DNA from: Gammaproteobacteria bacterium
Lineage (GTDB): Bacteria; Pseudomonadota; Gammaproteobacteria; Steroidobacterales; Steroidobacteraceae
Length of the DNA: 64,000 nt
NCBI GenBank assembly: GCA_017577615.1
Contig: PKRE01000001.1
Coordinates: forward strand, 496,001-560,000
Reading direction: 5' to 3'
The notes beneath the pieces were generated by a model. That model searched no databases, was not told where the DNA came from, and saw nothing but the letters and a program-made list of their open reading frames with translations. Both the position numbers and the translations under genes were made by a program. The first letter of the stretch is position 1. Each line of letters starts with the position of its first letter. This document shows, one piece after another, positions 44,740-54,026 of this stretch.

Positions 44740-45042
44740 ATGTATGGGCTGATCGGCAAGATGAAAGCAGTGACAGGACAACGCGATGCCCTGATCGAGA
44801 TCCTGCTCGCTGGCGTGACGAACATGCCAGGCTGTTTGAGCTATGTGATCGCCAAGGATCCAACTGATCCCGATGCGCTCTGGATCACGGAGGTGTGGGA
44901 TACGCAAGCGAGCCACCAGGCGGCTCTTTCGCTTCCGTCGGTCAGGGAAGCCATCTCCCGCGGACAGCCCTTGATCGCAGGCTTCGAGCAGTCTATCGAG
45001 ACCGAGCCAGTCGGCGGCCACGGCATTCCGAGCGCGGCCTAA
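44740..45042 (+). CDS. Antibiotic biosynthesis monooxygenase (ABM/YgiN-like) protein
   Basis: 100 aa from the ATG with AAGGAGGAAGG upstream. The ferredoxin-like ABM fold is seen in MYGLIGKMKAVTGQRDALIE, MPGCLSYVIAKDPTDPDALW and ITEVWDTQASHQAALSLPSV. Members oxidise small aromatics or quinols without cofactor; the substrate is unknown here. A plain 240-base gap follows. Confidence 0.9.
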   Translation: MYGLIGKMKAVTGQRDALIEILLAGVTNMPGCLSYVIAKDPTDPDALWITEVWDTQASHQAALSLPSVREAISRGQPLIAGFEQSIETEPVGGHGIPSAA

Positions 45043-45281
45043 CGCGTGGCATCTCGATCTGGCCGCTTACGGGATGCCGGTTTCAGAGATGCACTTGGCT
45101 CCTTCTCCGCGTCGGCATCTGTCACATGCAACGCTTGCGCGCACCGATCGAAGCGTCGCGAGTCTGTGATCGATTTCGACAGAGGAGACCACCGCGATGC
45201 CCGTTGTGCCATCCATAGGCTCACCTCGAGTGCTGGTAACTAAACACCGAGCGTGCCGGCCGCTTAGGTGGCACAATACCA

Positions 45282-45629
45282 ATGTGGGCACAAGCAGGGG
45301 AAAGCAGGGACATGGGAGGGCGCGACGACCGCAGCACTGCACCCCGCCGTCAAACCGTCGCCGCTGTATCTGCGGAACAACGAGAGGAGGTCAACAAGCG
45401 TACCGCTGGGTTGTTCATGCGGTTACTTACGGAGTCTTGCCGCCAAGAGGCGATCAACGTCATCAAGTACGAAGGTCTGGTTGCCTTTTAGTCCAGCTTC
45501 GAGGTCTTGGGCCAAATTGCCGGCAAGGAATTGTTCGCCAATCCTGAAGTGGCAGCCGGGATGGCCCACTTCGAGAAATATTTTGACGCAAAGAAACTGG
45601 AGTATCTCGGTAGAGATGCAGCGACGTAA
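45282..45629 (+). pseudogene. Small gene of unknown family interrupted by an in-frame TAG
   Basis: From ATG 45282 the frame runs 69 codons to TAG (45489-45491), then continues in the same frame for 45 more codons to TAA (45627-45629). The part before the stop (EEVNKRTAGLFMRLLTESC, INVIKYEGLVAF) and the part after (SSFEVLGQIAGKELFANPEV, MAHFEKYFDAKKLEYLGRD) read as one protein. CAG to TAG is a single C-to-T change, so a nonsense mutation in a Gln codon is the simplest reading. The true start is uncertain. I do not recognise the family. Confidence 0.6.
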
Positions 45630-45925
45630 TCGGCTGGCAGCCGTAGGCAGGTGCGTATTCGCGCACCTGCCGTTGCGGCTAGATGTCCCGCTTGGCAGCG
45701 AAAGTTCGCAGAGAGTGTCGTAAACCTCACCCTCGCCTGCCCACGTCAGCGGTCGCGCGTTGCTTCGTGTTCCGCGAGACCACCGCACAGCACTCTGCAC
45801 ACATAGGCAAGCCGAGCTTTTTCGGCTCCGCGATCGAAGAGTCGACTCGCGGCAATTCCTGCTTTTCGCGATGTCCTCTGCGTGCGAGCCTTCCAAGGAA
45901 ACCATCGGGGGTCACAGAGGCATCG

Positions 45926-47635
45926 ATGCGGTACTTGGCACTGGCAGTAGACTACGACGGCACCGCCGCGAGCGAAGACCACCTGTCTGATGCAGCGACG
46001 CGCGCGATCGAGCGTCTGCCAGCCTCCGGGCGCCGTGCCGTCCTGCTGACAGGACGACGCCTTGTCGAGCTGTTCGCCCTGTGTCCTCAATTGCGGCTCT
46101 TTGACCTCGTTGTCGCAGAGAACGGTGCAGTGCTCTACGACCCTCGGCGTCGAGAAGAAACGCTGCTTGCGACACCTCCTCCGGAGAGGTTCATCCAGCA
46201 GTTGCGCGCACGAGGAGTCGAGCCGCTCGAGGTCGGAAAGGTTGTCGTCGTAGCACATGAGCGACATCGCATCATCATCCACGAAACCATACGCGAGCTC
46301 GGCCTCGAGCTGCAGGTGATCTACAACCGTTCCTCCGTCATGGTGCTGCCGCCCGGTGTCAACAAGGCGTCGGGACTTGCCGTCGCGTTGCGACGCCTGG
46401 GCCTGTCCCGCCACGAAGCCATCGGCATCGGCGATGCAGAGAACGACTACTCATTCATTCGTTATTGCGAGTGCGGTGCTGCAGTGGCCAACGCCGTCGA
46501 CTCGCTCAAAGAGTCCGCCGACCTGGTTACACAGTCACCGAACGGACGCGGTGTGGCGGAGTTGGTGGACGAGCTCATCAAGAACGACCTCAAGAGACTC
46601 GAAGGCAAGATCGATCGCCATTTGGTGATGATAGGAACGCGCGAGGACGGATCGGCCGTGCGCATTCCGCCGTACGGCCACAACATTCTGATCGCCGGTC
46701 CTTCGGGTTGTGGCAAGTCGACGGTCACTGCAGGAATCGTCGAGCGTCTCATCGACAAGACTTACCAGGTCTGCATCATCGATCCGGAAGGCGACTACAG
46801 CGCCTTGCGGCCTGTCATTGCTCTCGGCAACCATCGGCGAGCACCAAGCGCCAACGAGGTGCTCTCGATCCTCGAGGATCCCGTCCTCAATCTCAGCGTC
46901 AATTTGCTCGGGCTACCGCTCGAGGATCGTCCCTTCTTCTTTGCGCAGCTCATTCCCAGCCTCCAGGCAATGCGTGCCCGCAACGGTCGCCCGCACTGGA
47001 TCATCCTCGATGAGGCGCATCACATGTTGCCGCAATTCTGGGGACACGCCGAATCCACCATGCCGCGCATGCTGGGAGAGACCATCTTGGTTACCGTGCA
47101 TCCCGATCACGTGAGCCCTGCGATGCTCGCGGCTGTCGATATCGTGTTTGCCATCGGGCCCTCGCCCGAGGACACGTTACGAAAGTTCGCCAACGCTGCC
47201 GGTCGTCAGCTGAGCTGGCCCGAAGGGTTAGCGTATCGACCACGACACGCCGTTGCGTGGTTCGTTAGCCATGGAATACCGCCATTCCTGATGCGCCCGG
47301 AGCCGACGCGCACGGAGCGCATCCGCCATCACCGCAAATATGCGGAAGGGGACTTGCGATATCACAGCTTCTACTTCCGGGGCCCCGACGGCAGGCACAA
47401 CCTCAAGGCCCAGAATCTCGCCGTCTTTTGCCAGATCGCAGCCGGCATCGACGAGGCGACCTGGATGTATCACCTGCGAAAGAACGACTATTCTCGTTGG
47501 ATTCGCGAAGCAGTCCGGGATCCCTGGCTCGCCGATCACATCGAGCCGATCGAACGCCGTCCCGATTTGTCCCCGCAACAGACGCGCGATCTCGTTCGTG
47601 GGCTCATCTGTGCTCGCTACACGTTGCCGGAATGA
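45926..47635 (+). CDS. HAD-IIB phosphatase fused to a HerA/VirB4-like P-loop ATPase
   Basis: 569 aa from the ATG with AGAGG upstream; the frame is open another 81 codons before it but has no family pattern. The HAD part (1-220) has LAVDYDGTAA (D9, D11), VLLTGRR, VVAENGAVLYD and GIGDAENDYSFI at about 168. The ATPase part has the Walker A loop GPSGCGKST at about 257-265 and Walker B WIILDEAHHML at about 358. VTVHPDHVSPAML and a C-terminal helical region follow. The reaction is unknown; the fusion is unusual. A stand-alone Lrp ligand domain follows 33 bases downstream. Confidence 0.88.
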   Translation: MRYLALAVDYDGTAASEDHLSDAATRAIERLPASGRRAVLLTGRRLVELFALCPQLRLFDLVVAENGAVLYDPRRREETLLATPPPERFIQQLRARGVEPLEVGKVVVVAHERHRIIIHETIRELGLELQVIYNRSSVMVLPPGVNKASGLAVALRRLGLSRHEAIGIGDAENDYSFIRYCECGAAVANAVDSLKESADLVTQSPNGRGVAELVDELIKNDLKRLEGKIDRHLVMIGTREDGSAVRIPPYGHNILIAGPSGCGKSTVTAGIVERLIDKTYQVCIIDPEGDYSALRPVIALGNHRRAPSANEVLSILEDPVLNLSVNLLGLPLEDRPFFFAQLIPSLQAMRARNGRPHWIILDEAHHMLPQFWGHAESTMPRMLGETILVTVHPDHVSPAMLAAVDIVFAIGPSPEDTLRKFANAAGRQLSWPEGLAYRPRHAVAWFVSHGIPPFLMRPEPTRTERIRHHRKYAEGDLRYHSFYFRGPDGRHNLKAQNLAVFCQIAAGIDEATWMYHLRKNDYSRWIREAVRDPWLADHIEPIERRPDLSPQQTRDLVRGLICARYTLPE

Positions 47636-47668
47636 TGTTCATAGATTTACACGTGCAAGGAGAACAGT

Positions 47669-47947
47669 ATGAGCGGCGTACATGCATTGGTGTTGATCAA
47701 AGCTGAGCCTGACCTCGTCAATGAGCTTGCCGAGCAGCTCGTCGATATCCCGGGCATTCATGAAGTGTTCTCAGTCGCCGGTCGCTGGGATCTCGTCGCC
47801 ATCGTCCGCGCAAGAGAGAACGACGAGCTGGCGGACATCATCAGCGCGCGAGTCAGGAAGCTGCGCGGGATTCATTCCACTGAAACGCTGATCGCCTTTC
47901 GCGTCTTCACGAAGGCGCAGCTATCGAAGATGCTGGACTTGGATTGA
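47669..47947 (+). CDS. Stand-alone Lrp/AsnC ligand-binding (RAM) domain protein
   Basis: 92 aa, with AAGGAG before the ATG. The whole protein is one alpha-beta RAM domain (GVHALVLIKAEPDLVNELAE, IPGIHEVFSVAGRWDLVAIV, RGIHSTETLIAFRVF). There is no DNA-binding helix-turn-helix. Such proteins may bind amino acids or other effectors and modulate partners. The short gap to the HAD-ATPase suggests a two-gene operon. Confidence 0.9.
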   Translation: MSGVHALVLIKAEPDLVNELAEQLVDIPGIHEVFSVAGRWDLVAIVRARENDELADIISARVRKLRGIHSTETLIAFRVFTKAQLSKMLDLD

Positions 47948-48026
47948 GGATTGGGCGTGGGGCCTTTGGGCCGCGTCTCTATGTCACTCGACTTATCTCG
48001 CGGCGCTTCGTAACGCGACGCGAAAG

Positions 48027-48458
48027 TCATCGAGGCATCGCTTCCGCCACGCGCTTCAACGCTTGCGCTTCCTGTGCGAGATACGCTCGCGTGATGCCGC
48101 CGTACGCCACGCTCAATAGACGACCGAGCCAGCCACTGAGCTCGAACCGCAGAGACGCTTTCGTCGTGCTCGCATCGATGCATTCGAGCGCGTGATCTGC
48201 AAGCAGCTCCATGCCGGGCATGGCGGCTCGCCAGGCGAACCGTCTTGGGGGCTCGAGATCGGTCACAGTCCAAACAGTGGGCCGCAGCTTAGGTTGTCTC
48301 AATAAGAAGCGCGCCCCGATCGCAATGGAACTCCCGTCGAGCGGCTGCACGCGCGATATTGTCGGCAGCCAGCTCGGCCACGACCCCACCGCCGACAAGA
48401 TGAGCCAGACACGCTCGATCGGCGCGTTGATTTCTGCCGTTGCCTCGTAAACAGACAT
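48027..48458 (-). CDS. SRPBCC (polyketide cyclase/START-like) family protein
   Basis: 143 aa. The lipid-binding helix-grip fold shows VYEATAEINAPIERVWLILS, GSWPSWLPTISRVQPLDG, VTDLEPPRRFAWRAAMPG and LRFELSGWLGRLLSVAYGG. It probably binds a hydrophobic ligand. It is convergent with the RAM-domain gene, 79 bases apart. Confidence 0.9.
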   Translation of the reverse strand: MSVYEATAEINAPIERVWLILSAVGSWPSWLPTISRVQPLDGSSIAIGARFLLRQPKLRPTVWTVTDLEPPRRFAWRAAMPGMELLADHALECIDASTTKASLRFELSGWLGRLLSVAYGGITRAYLAQEAQALKRVAEAMPR

Positions 48459-48563
48459 GCGTGGTACTCCGCAGACGCGGCTTCACCGTGAGCCAGCGGC
48501 CGCAATGATTAACGTAGAGCGTTCGGGCGATCCACGACCGTCGGCCTCAGCCTGCAATACAAA

Positions 48564-49172
48564 TCAGCGCATCGGCTGGCGGATGATCATCTTCCACTTC
48601 TTCGGATCGGCGCGGCGGACGTCCGTTAAATAAATCTCGTGATGCTTGCCAACGAGATCGGATTTCCCGCGAATGTAGGCGTGCAGGCGCTCGATGGTAG
48701 GGCCTTCTTCGCTGAACGGGCCGACGTGAAGCACTTGTGCGCAATGGCCTTCGGTGAAGGTTTCGAGGCGCAACTTGTCTACATCCGCAAGGCCCTTCTT
48801 GGCGCGCACGGAATCAATCGCGGCAGCGATGATGTCATCCGGCACGATATCTGGCTGCATGATCATCATCGTCCACTTCCAGCTCGAGAGACGGTTCTCA
48901 GCGAAGGCAGCCGGATCGTCGGCCCACCACAATCCTTCGAGCGGCATGACGGCGTAGTCGATCTGTTGCGGCCCTTTCTTGATCATGAATTTCGCGGCAT
49001 AAGACACCGCAAACAAGGCTTCCACCGCGCGTGCATAGTCCTCGGAGGTGCTCGGATCGCCTTGCCCGTCCACCATGAGAAATCTAAGAGCAGGCACCTC
49101 CACTTCCACGATGCGATTCGCGGAAGCCTCGTAGAAAGACTTCAACTCCTTTCGATGATCGATCTTCTTCAT
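48564..49172 (-). CDS. GyrI-like small-molecule-binding protein
   Basis: 202 aa from MKKIDHRKELKSFYEAS; 21 codons lie upstream in the open frame. The GyrI-like (AraC effector-type) domain is seen in VEVEVPALRFLMVDGQGDP, YAVMPLEGLWWAD, SWKWTMMIMQPD and GHCAQVLHVGPFSEEGPTIE. Members bind drug-like molecules or hydrolyse some toxins. No DNA-binding domain is present. Confidence 0.9.
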   Translation of the reverse strand: MKKIDHRKELKSFYEASANRIVEVEVPALRFLMVDGQGDPSTSEDYARAVEALFAVSYAAKFMIKKGPQQIDYAVMPLEGLWWADDPAAFAENRLSSWKWTMMIMQPDIVPDDIIAAAIDSVRAKKGLADVDKLRLETFTEGHCAQVLHVGPFSEEGPTIERLHAYIRGKSDLVGKHHEIYLTDVRRADPKKWKMIIRQPMR

Positions 49173-49406
49173 ATCCGTAGTCCCAGACAGGCTCCCCCTG
49201 CCGTCTCGTTCTGCTCCTCGAGAATAATCGATCACATTGCTGCAGGGTAACAGACTAGTACGTGTGCCTTGATCGTGAGATCAGCCGATCCGGCATACGG
49301 GCCGTGCGCAATACCTTCTGGCATGTTCTGTCCGGCACCCGGCAGCGTAATGGAACATTCGACGGCAGGCACCGTTTCGTTCGCCTAAGCCACCGGAGGA
49401 TTCCCT

Positions 49407-49811
49407 ATGAGCTTCTTCGCGCGCATTAAGGACGCGATTTTCGGCAAGGCCAAGGCTGCGCCCTCCTCATCTCAGGCCACAGCGACACCTTCACCAAGCA
49501 CGGCGACCGGCAGCGAGATACCGTCCACCGCAGCCGCTCCAGCGGCGCCGCCACAGGTAGATGTTGAAGCGATCCTCACCGAAATGGCCGCTGCCCAGAG
49601 TCAGAAGCTCAACTGGCGTACTTCGATCGTGGATCTGATGAAGCTCGTCGGCCTCGACTCCAGCCTGGAGAACCGCCGCGAGCTCGCGAGAGAGCTGGGC
49701 TACACAGGTGATATGAGCGATACCGCGACGATGAACATCTGGCTGCGTAAGCAAGTGATGAGGAAACTTGCCGAGCACGGCGGCAAAGTACCACCGGAGC
49801 TGAAGGACTGA
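49407..49811 (+). CDS. DUF3597 family protein
   Basis: 134 aa with GGAGG before the ATG. A short start MSFFARIKDAIFGKAKA, an Ala/Ser/Thr/Pro-rich linker, and the family core follow: LNWRTSIVDLMKLVGLDSSL, RRELARELGYTGDMSDTATM and NIWLRKQVMRKLAEHGG. The function is unknown; the N-terminal amphipathic segment may contact membrane. Confidence 0.92.
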   Translation: MSFFARIKDAIFGKAKAAPSSSQATATPSPSTATGSEIPSTAAAPAAPPQVDVEAILTEMAAAQSQKLNWRTSIVDLMKLVGLDSSLENRRELARELGYTGDMSDTATMNIWLRKQVMRKLAEHGGKVPPELKD

Positions 49812-49982
49812 GTCTTCGGTGTCACTATCGTGCGGGATGTCTCCGCACGGCCGCGGACTGAGAAGAGGCGACAGGTGCAGTGTGATCGCGCTCCCTGAGG
49901 AGCGGAAAAGTTCAACGATGGATTGTTTGCCGGCTGTCTGCCGGTAAAGTACGCAGCTTCGATCTGAAGGCAGAGCTCGTGC

Positions 49983-50924
49983 ATGACCAGCACACCGTCG
50001 CAGAGCAATACGCGATCGCCTTACCCGATCGGCACGCCGGGTGTGCCGTGGGGAGAAACCGAGCGTGCCCAGTGGCGCGCTCGTCAAGTAAGACAACGCA
50101 GCTATGCTGACGACGTCGAGCGCAGAGTTCAGCAGCTTGCGACACGCTTCGACGTCTCGACGTACGGACAGCTCGACTATCCGCCGGATCGCTATCCGTT
50201 GTATGCAATACGTACTCGGAACTGGCGCGACGACCTTCCGATCGCACTGATCACTGGGGGCGTGCACGGCTACGAGACGAGCGGCGTGCATGGCGCACTC
50301 CGGTTCGTGGAACGGCATGCGGAACGTTTTGCGGCGCGTATCAATTTGCTGATCGCGCCTTGCGTGAGCCCGTGGGGCTACGAGAGGATCAATCGTTGGA
50401 ATCCGAACGCGATCGATCCGAATCGATCGTTTCGTGACAGCACAGACGCCGAGGAGGCCGCCGCGTTGATGCGACTTGTCGCCCCATGGCGCGATCGCAT
50501 CTTGGTGCACATCGACTTGCACGAGACGACCGACTCGGACGAAACCGAATTCCGTCCCGCCCTCGCCGCTCGCGACGGCAAGCCGTTCGAGCCCGGCACC
50601 ATCCCTGATGGCTTTTACCTCGTCGCGGACGCTGAGAATCCTCAGCTCGAGTTCCAGCGCGCCATCATCGAAGCGGTGAGCAAGGTGACACACATTGCTC
50701 CGGCTGATGAGAAGGGAGAGATCTTCGGCTCGCCCGCCATCGCTCCCGGCATCATTCAATATGAGCTGCGCAAGCTCGGCTTGTGCGCGGGCATGACAAA
50801 CGCACGCTTCACGACAACGACCGAGGTGTATCCCGACAGCCCTCGCGTGACAGCCGAGCAATGCATCGCGGCCCAGGTTGCTGCCGCATGCGCAGCGCTC
50901 GAGCACGCGCTCGCGCGCATGTAA
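49983..50924 (+). CDS. M14 family zinc carboxypeptidase (cytoplasmic)
   Basis: 313 aa. The zinc ligands are in TGGVHGYETSGVHGAL (HxxE) and HIDLHETTDSDETEF; the catalytic glutamate is probable in RFTTTTEVYPDSPR. NRWNPNAIDPNRSFRD is typical of the M14 AEP-like group. No signal peptide is seen, so it acts in the cytoplasm. It removes C-terminal residues or cleaves related amide bonds. The palindrome array follows at once. Confidence 0.9.
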   Translation: MTSTPSQSNTRSPYPIGTPGVPWGETERAQWRARQVRQRSYADDVERRVQQLATRFDVSTYGQLDYPPDRYPLYAIRTRNWRDDLPIALITGGVHGYETSGVHGALRFVERHAERFAARINLLIAPCVSPWGYERINRWNPNAIDPNRSFRDSTDAEEAAALMRLVAPWRDRILVHIDLHETTDSDETEFRPALAARDGKPFEPGTIPDGFYLVADAENPQLEFQRAIIEAVSKVTHIAPADEKGEIFGSPAIAPGIIQYELRKLGLCAGMTNARFTTTTEVYPDSPRVTAEQCIAAQVAAACAALEHALARM

Positions 50925-50931
50925 CCAAAGG

Positions 50932-51310
50932 CCCCTCCCTCCCCCGCAGGCGGGGGAGGGGTGGGACTGGCTCTATCCTCCCCGCTAGTTGGGGAGGAAT
51001 GGGAAGGAGAATCGCTCCCTCCCCGCAGGCGCGAGATGGCGAGTGGCTCTGTCCTCCCCCACAAGTTGGGGAGAGGTGGGAAGGGGAATCGCTCCCTCCC
51101 CGCAGGCGCGGGAAGGATGGCGAGTGGGCATCCTCCCCCGCAAGAGGAGGAGGCATGTCAACACAGGCGCGCTGAGGTCTACGCGGTCCTATCGTTCCCG
51201 CACACGGGGGAGGCACGGGAGGGCGAATCGCTCCGTTCCCCGCAGGCGGGGGAGACATGGGCAGGGGATCGCTCCCTCCCCCGCTTGCGGGGGAGGGATG
51301 GGGAGGGGGT
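50932..51310. repeat. Array of about nine GC-rich palindromes (REP/BIME-like)
   Basis: Between two convergent M14 peptidase genes, about nine hairpin units spaced around 40 bases repeat the theme CTCCCTCCCCCGC...GCGGGGGAGG. The first and last units have identical perfect 11-bp arms, CCCTCCCCCGC with GCGGGGGAGGG (50937-50960 and 51274-51297). Internal units are degenerate and alternate CTCC- and TCCT-type borders with AATCGCTCC and GAGTGG spacers. It may stop or protect both transcripts. One isolated copy is at 24544-24566. Confidence 0.85.
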
Positions 51311-51330
51311 GAGCCTACCTGCCCGGCCTC

Positions 51331-53943
51331 TTACCGCCGCCCAGCAGGCGGCGTCAGATGCTCGAAGAAGAACAGCGCATTGAGCAGCAGCCGTTCCGTG
51401 CTGCGCCAGTACTTGCGATGGGCAGGATCGTCGGCGAACGCTACGACGTTGCCAGCGCCTACCGGTACGACGGTCGCCCACGGCGTACCTGCAATCCGTT
51501 GACGATGCTTCTGCGCCAGATAACCGTTCACGCGCGGTGAATCGTCAATCTTGACGGGCATCGAGTAAGGATCAGCAGTCGGCGGCAGAACGACATCAGT
51601 TTCCTTGTGCACCCAGAATTCGCGCCGTTCGATGCCGAACGCCAGCGGATGCGTTGGATCGACGTCTGCGGAGACCATGTTTCCAGCCATGCGTTCTGCG
51701 AGCAGTCGCTCACTGGCTTCTGCATAATCGACGCGTGCCGGCGTGCTCTGCTCAGACGTCGATGAGGCGTCATGTGGTTCCTTGTCTGGTTTCGGCAGCA
51801 GACCGTTTTCCTGTGCCCAACGCGCCGCCGACCCGAACGCCACCAGGCTACCGCCTGCCTCGACATGGCGACGCAAGGCTGCAATCGCAGGCTCACCGAG
51901 TGAGTCATATTGCCCGCCTGCGAGCACGATGCTCGTGTACTTGCCGACGGGCAGTCTGCTGAGGTGAGACGGATCCAATCGAGTCGGCGCATGTCCCACT
52001 CGTTCGGCAAGTGCGAACCACGTCGAGCCGATCTCGGTCGCGTTCACACCCTGCCCCATGACGAGCGCGATCTTCGGTGCACGTAACGGCTTGACGTGGT
52101 TGCTGCCGAGATCGACGCCTTCGATGGCGCGTCCCGTAGAGAGCGCGTATGCGACAACGCCTGCTTCACGGGTTGCTGCATTGATCGCTTCATGTAGCTG
52201 CGCCGCATCGAGCGCTTGTCCCACGACCGGCACGACAAGCGAGCCGCGCCCGAACTCGTGCTCGCCGACGGCTGTCTCGATACGGAACGGACGAAATGCG
52301 GCGCGCACGCGAATCTTCTTGTCGTGCAACTGCTGCAATACGCGCACCGCTGCCGAGTCGCGCCAGTCGATCGCGTACGCGTACGTCGCCTGACCGCCGA
52401 TCACGCCGACGCGCGCCGGCGCGGGAACTTCGAGCACCTGTGGCCCCACAGCCGGCACGCGGCGGCTACGCCCATGGCGTATCCCATACGCAGGCGCAAT
52501 CGCATACGAAGTGCTGCCGTACACAGCGTTCTGCACCGGCGGCGTGAGCTCGAAGATCGAGTGCACCAGACGGAACTGGGGCTGCGCGGACGGCACCACC
52601 CAAGCTGAGCCGGGCTCGAAGCGATGACCTTCAATCGTGATCGGCTCGCGCAGCTCGTGCACGCGGATCCGATGATGCAATAACAGCGACAGCAAGTCGC
52701 GACTCAACGACTGATTGTTCGGATCGCCGAAGATGAACGCCGCAGCCGAATGTTTTCGGCCCTGCTCAACGGCTGAGCGGAAGAAATCCCGTTGTAGCTT
52801 GAACAGGCCAGCGCGCTCTGCGACGGCACCCCGGATCGTGGCGAGCCCGATATCGAGCTGATTACGAATCGTGAAACGAAATTCGAGCCGCCCGTTCGGT
52901 GTGTCCTGAACGAGCCCACGCGAGCTGGCCTGCTCGACCGTGACCCCCACTCCGCCGTGAAAGTCGGGATAGGTCGAGCCGTACACAGCGGAGAAGTTGT
53001 CGAAGATCTCCCGCGTGAAATACAGCACGCCGCGCGCGTCGAGCGCCTGCTGGTGATAGCGCGCCAGCACGACGTTGAAGTCGTATGACGCCTGGGGCAC
53101 GAGAGGACTGTGCATCGCTGCGGGTGAGGGCTCGAAGTAGTAGGTGCTCCCGCTGCCCATCTCATGGAAATCAATCTGGACGTTTGGATACCAGCGATGA
53201 AAGTGCTCCAGCTTCAGCTGAGTCTCGCGCTGGGTCGCTGCCAGCCAATCGCGATTGAGATCCGTGAAGTAATGATTCGTCCGGCCCATCGGGAACGGCT
53301 CGACGTGCTCCTTGTCGTCCGGATCCGCCACTGGCACCGGGTTGCTCCATGCGTTGTGCCAATTTGCCGCGCGATCGCGACCATCCGGATTCTGCGCCGG
53401 GTCGATGAGGACGATTGCATCCTTCAGCCAGCGCTCAGTCTGCGGGCCCCTGTGCGCTGCGAGGTAATAGGCCGTGAGCATCGCGGCCTCCCCGCTCGAT
53501 GTCTCGTTGCCGTGCACGCTGTAGTACAAACCAACGACGACAGGCGTGGCGTCGGGATCGACATCCGGAGCCGATGGATCCACTAGCCGGGCGTGTGCCT
53601 CGCGGAGGTCCTCGAGCCGCGCGTGATTCTCCTCGGAAGTGATGAGCGCGATCACCAGAGGACGATGCTCGTACGTATGGCCGACCTCGACTACCTGCAC
53701 GCGTGGCGAGCGCCGATCAAGCTCTCGAAAGTACTCGACGAGTCGGTCATGCCGCGTGTATCGAGTCCCGATGGGATAACCGAGAAACTGTTCGGGCGTC
53801 GGAATCGCCGGATCAAAATCCGCCTCAACCGCTGTCGGGAAGTATTCCGCGTTCTGCGCCGAAAGATGTGCAGGAAGCAAGACGGGCAGCAGCGCAAGTG
53901 CTACCGCGACGACTGAACGTTGCAGCGATGTCTTCATCAACAT
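51331..53943 (-). CDS. Secreted M14 zinc carboxypeptidase, large type
   Basis: 870 aa from MLMKTSLQRS (an ATG two codons later is possible). The signal peptide ends LPAHLSAQN. The M14 domain has GLYYSVHGNETSSGEAAML (zinc His and Glu), DPAQNPDGRDR, HYFTDLNRDWLAATQ and VQIDFHEMGSGSTYYFEPS with the third zinc His. A long C-terminal half follows with a glutamine-amidotransferase-like sheet (SIVLAGGQYDSLGEPAI), as in secreted peptidases of this group. It is directly downstream of the damaged TonB receptor, with which it would have formed a peptide-use pair. Confidence 0.9.
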   Translation of the reverse strand: MLMKTSLQRSVVAVALALLPVLLPAHLSAQNAEYFPTAVEADFDPAIPTPEQFLGYPIGTRYTRHDRLVEYFRELDRRSPRVQVVEVGHTYEHRPLVIALITSEENHARLEDLREAHARLVDPSAPDVDPDATPVVVGLYYSVHGNETSSGEAAMLTAYYLAAHRGPQTERWLKDAIVLIDPAQNPDGRDRAANWHNAWSNPVPVADPDDKEHVEPFPMGRTNHYFTDLNRDWLAATQRETQLKLEHFHRWYPNVQIDFHEMGSGSTYYFEPSPAAMHSPLVPQASYDFNVVLARYHQQALDARGVLYFTREIFDNFSAVYGSTYPDFHGGVGVTVEQASSRGLVQDTPNGRLEFRFTIRNQLDIGLATIRGAVAERAGLFKLQRDFFRSAVEQGRKHSAAAFIFGDPNNQSLSRDLLSLLLHHRIRVHELREPITIEGHRFEPGSAWVVPSAQPQFRLVHSIFELTPPVQNAVYGSTSYAIAPAYGIRHGRSRRVPAVGPQVLEVPAPARVGVIGGQATYAYAIDWRDSAAVRVLQQLHDKKIRVRAAFRPFRIETAVGEHEFGRGSLVVPVVGQALDAAQLHEAINAATREAGVVAYALSTGRAIEGVDLGSNHVKPLRAPKIALVMGQGVNATEIGSTWFALAERVGHAPTRLDPSHLSRLPVGKYTSIVLAGGQYDSLGEPAIAALRRHVEAGGSLVAFGSAARWAQENGLLPKPDKEPHDASSTSEQSTPARVDYAEASERLLAERMAGNMVSADVDPTHPLAFGIERREFWVHKETDVVLPPTADPYSMPVKIDDSPRVNGYLAQKHRQRIAGTPWATVVPVGAGNVVAFADDPAHRKYWRSTERLLLNALFFFEHLTPPAGRR

Positions 53944-54026
53944 TGGATTTCTTGGCTCTTGAATCGATGCAATATCGTTGCCCGGGCGCGACTCGCGCCC
54001 GGACAAAGCGACGACTAGAGGGCAGC

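Noticed and set aside
50932..51310. CRISPR array
   Set aside because: The units are palindromes of varying sequence without constant repeats and unique spacers, and no cas genes are near.
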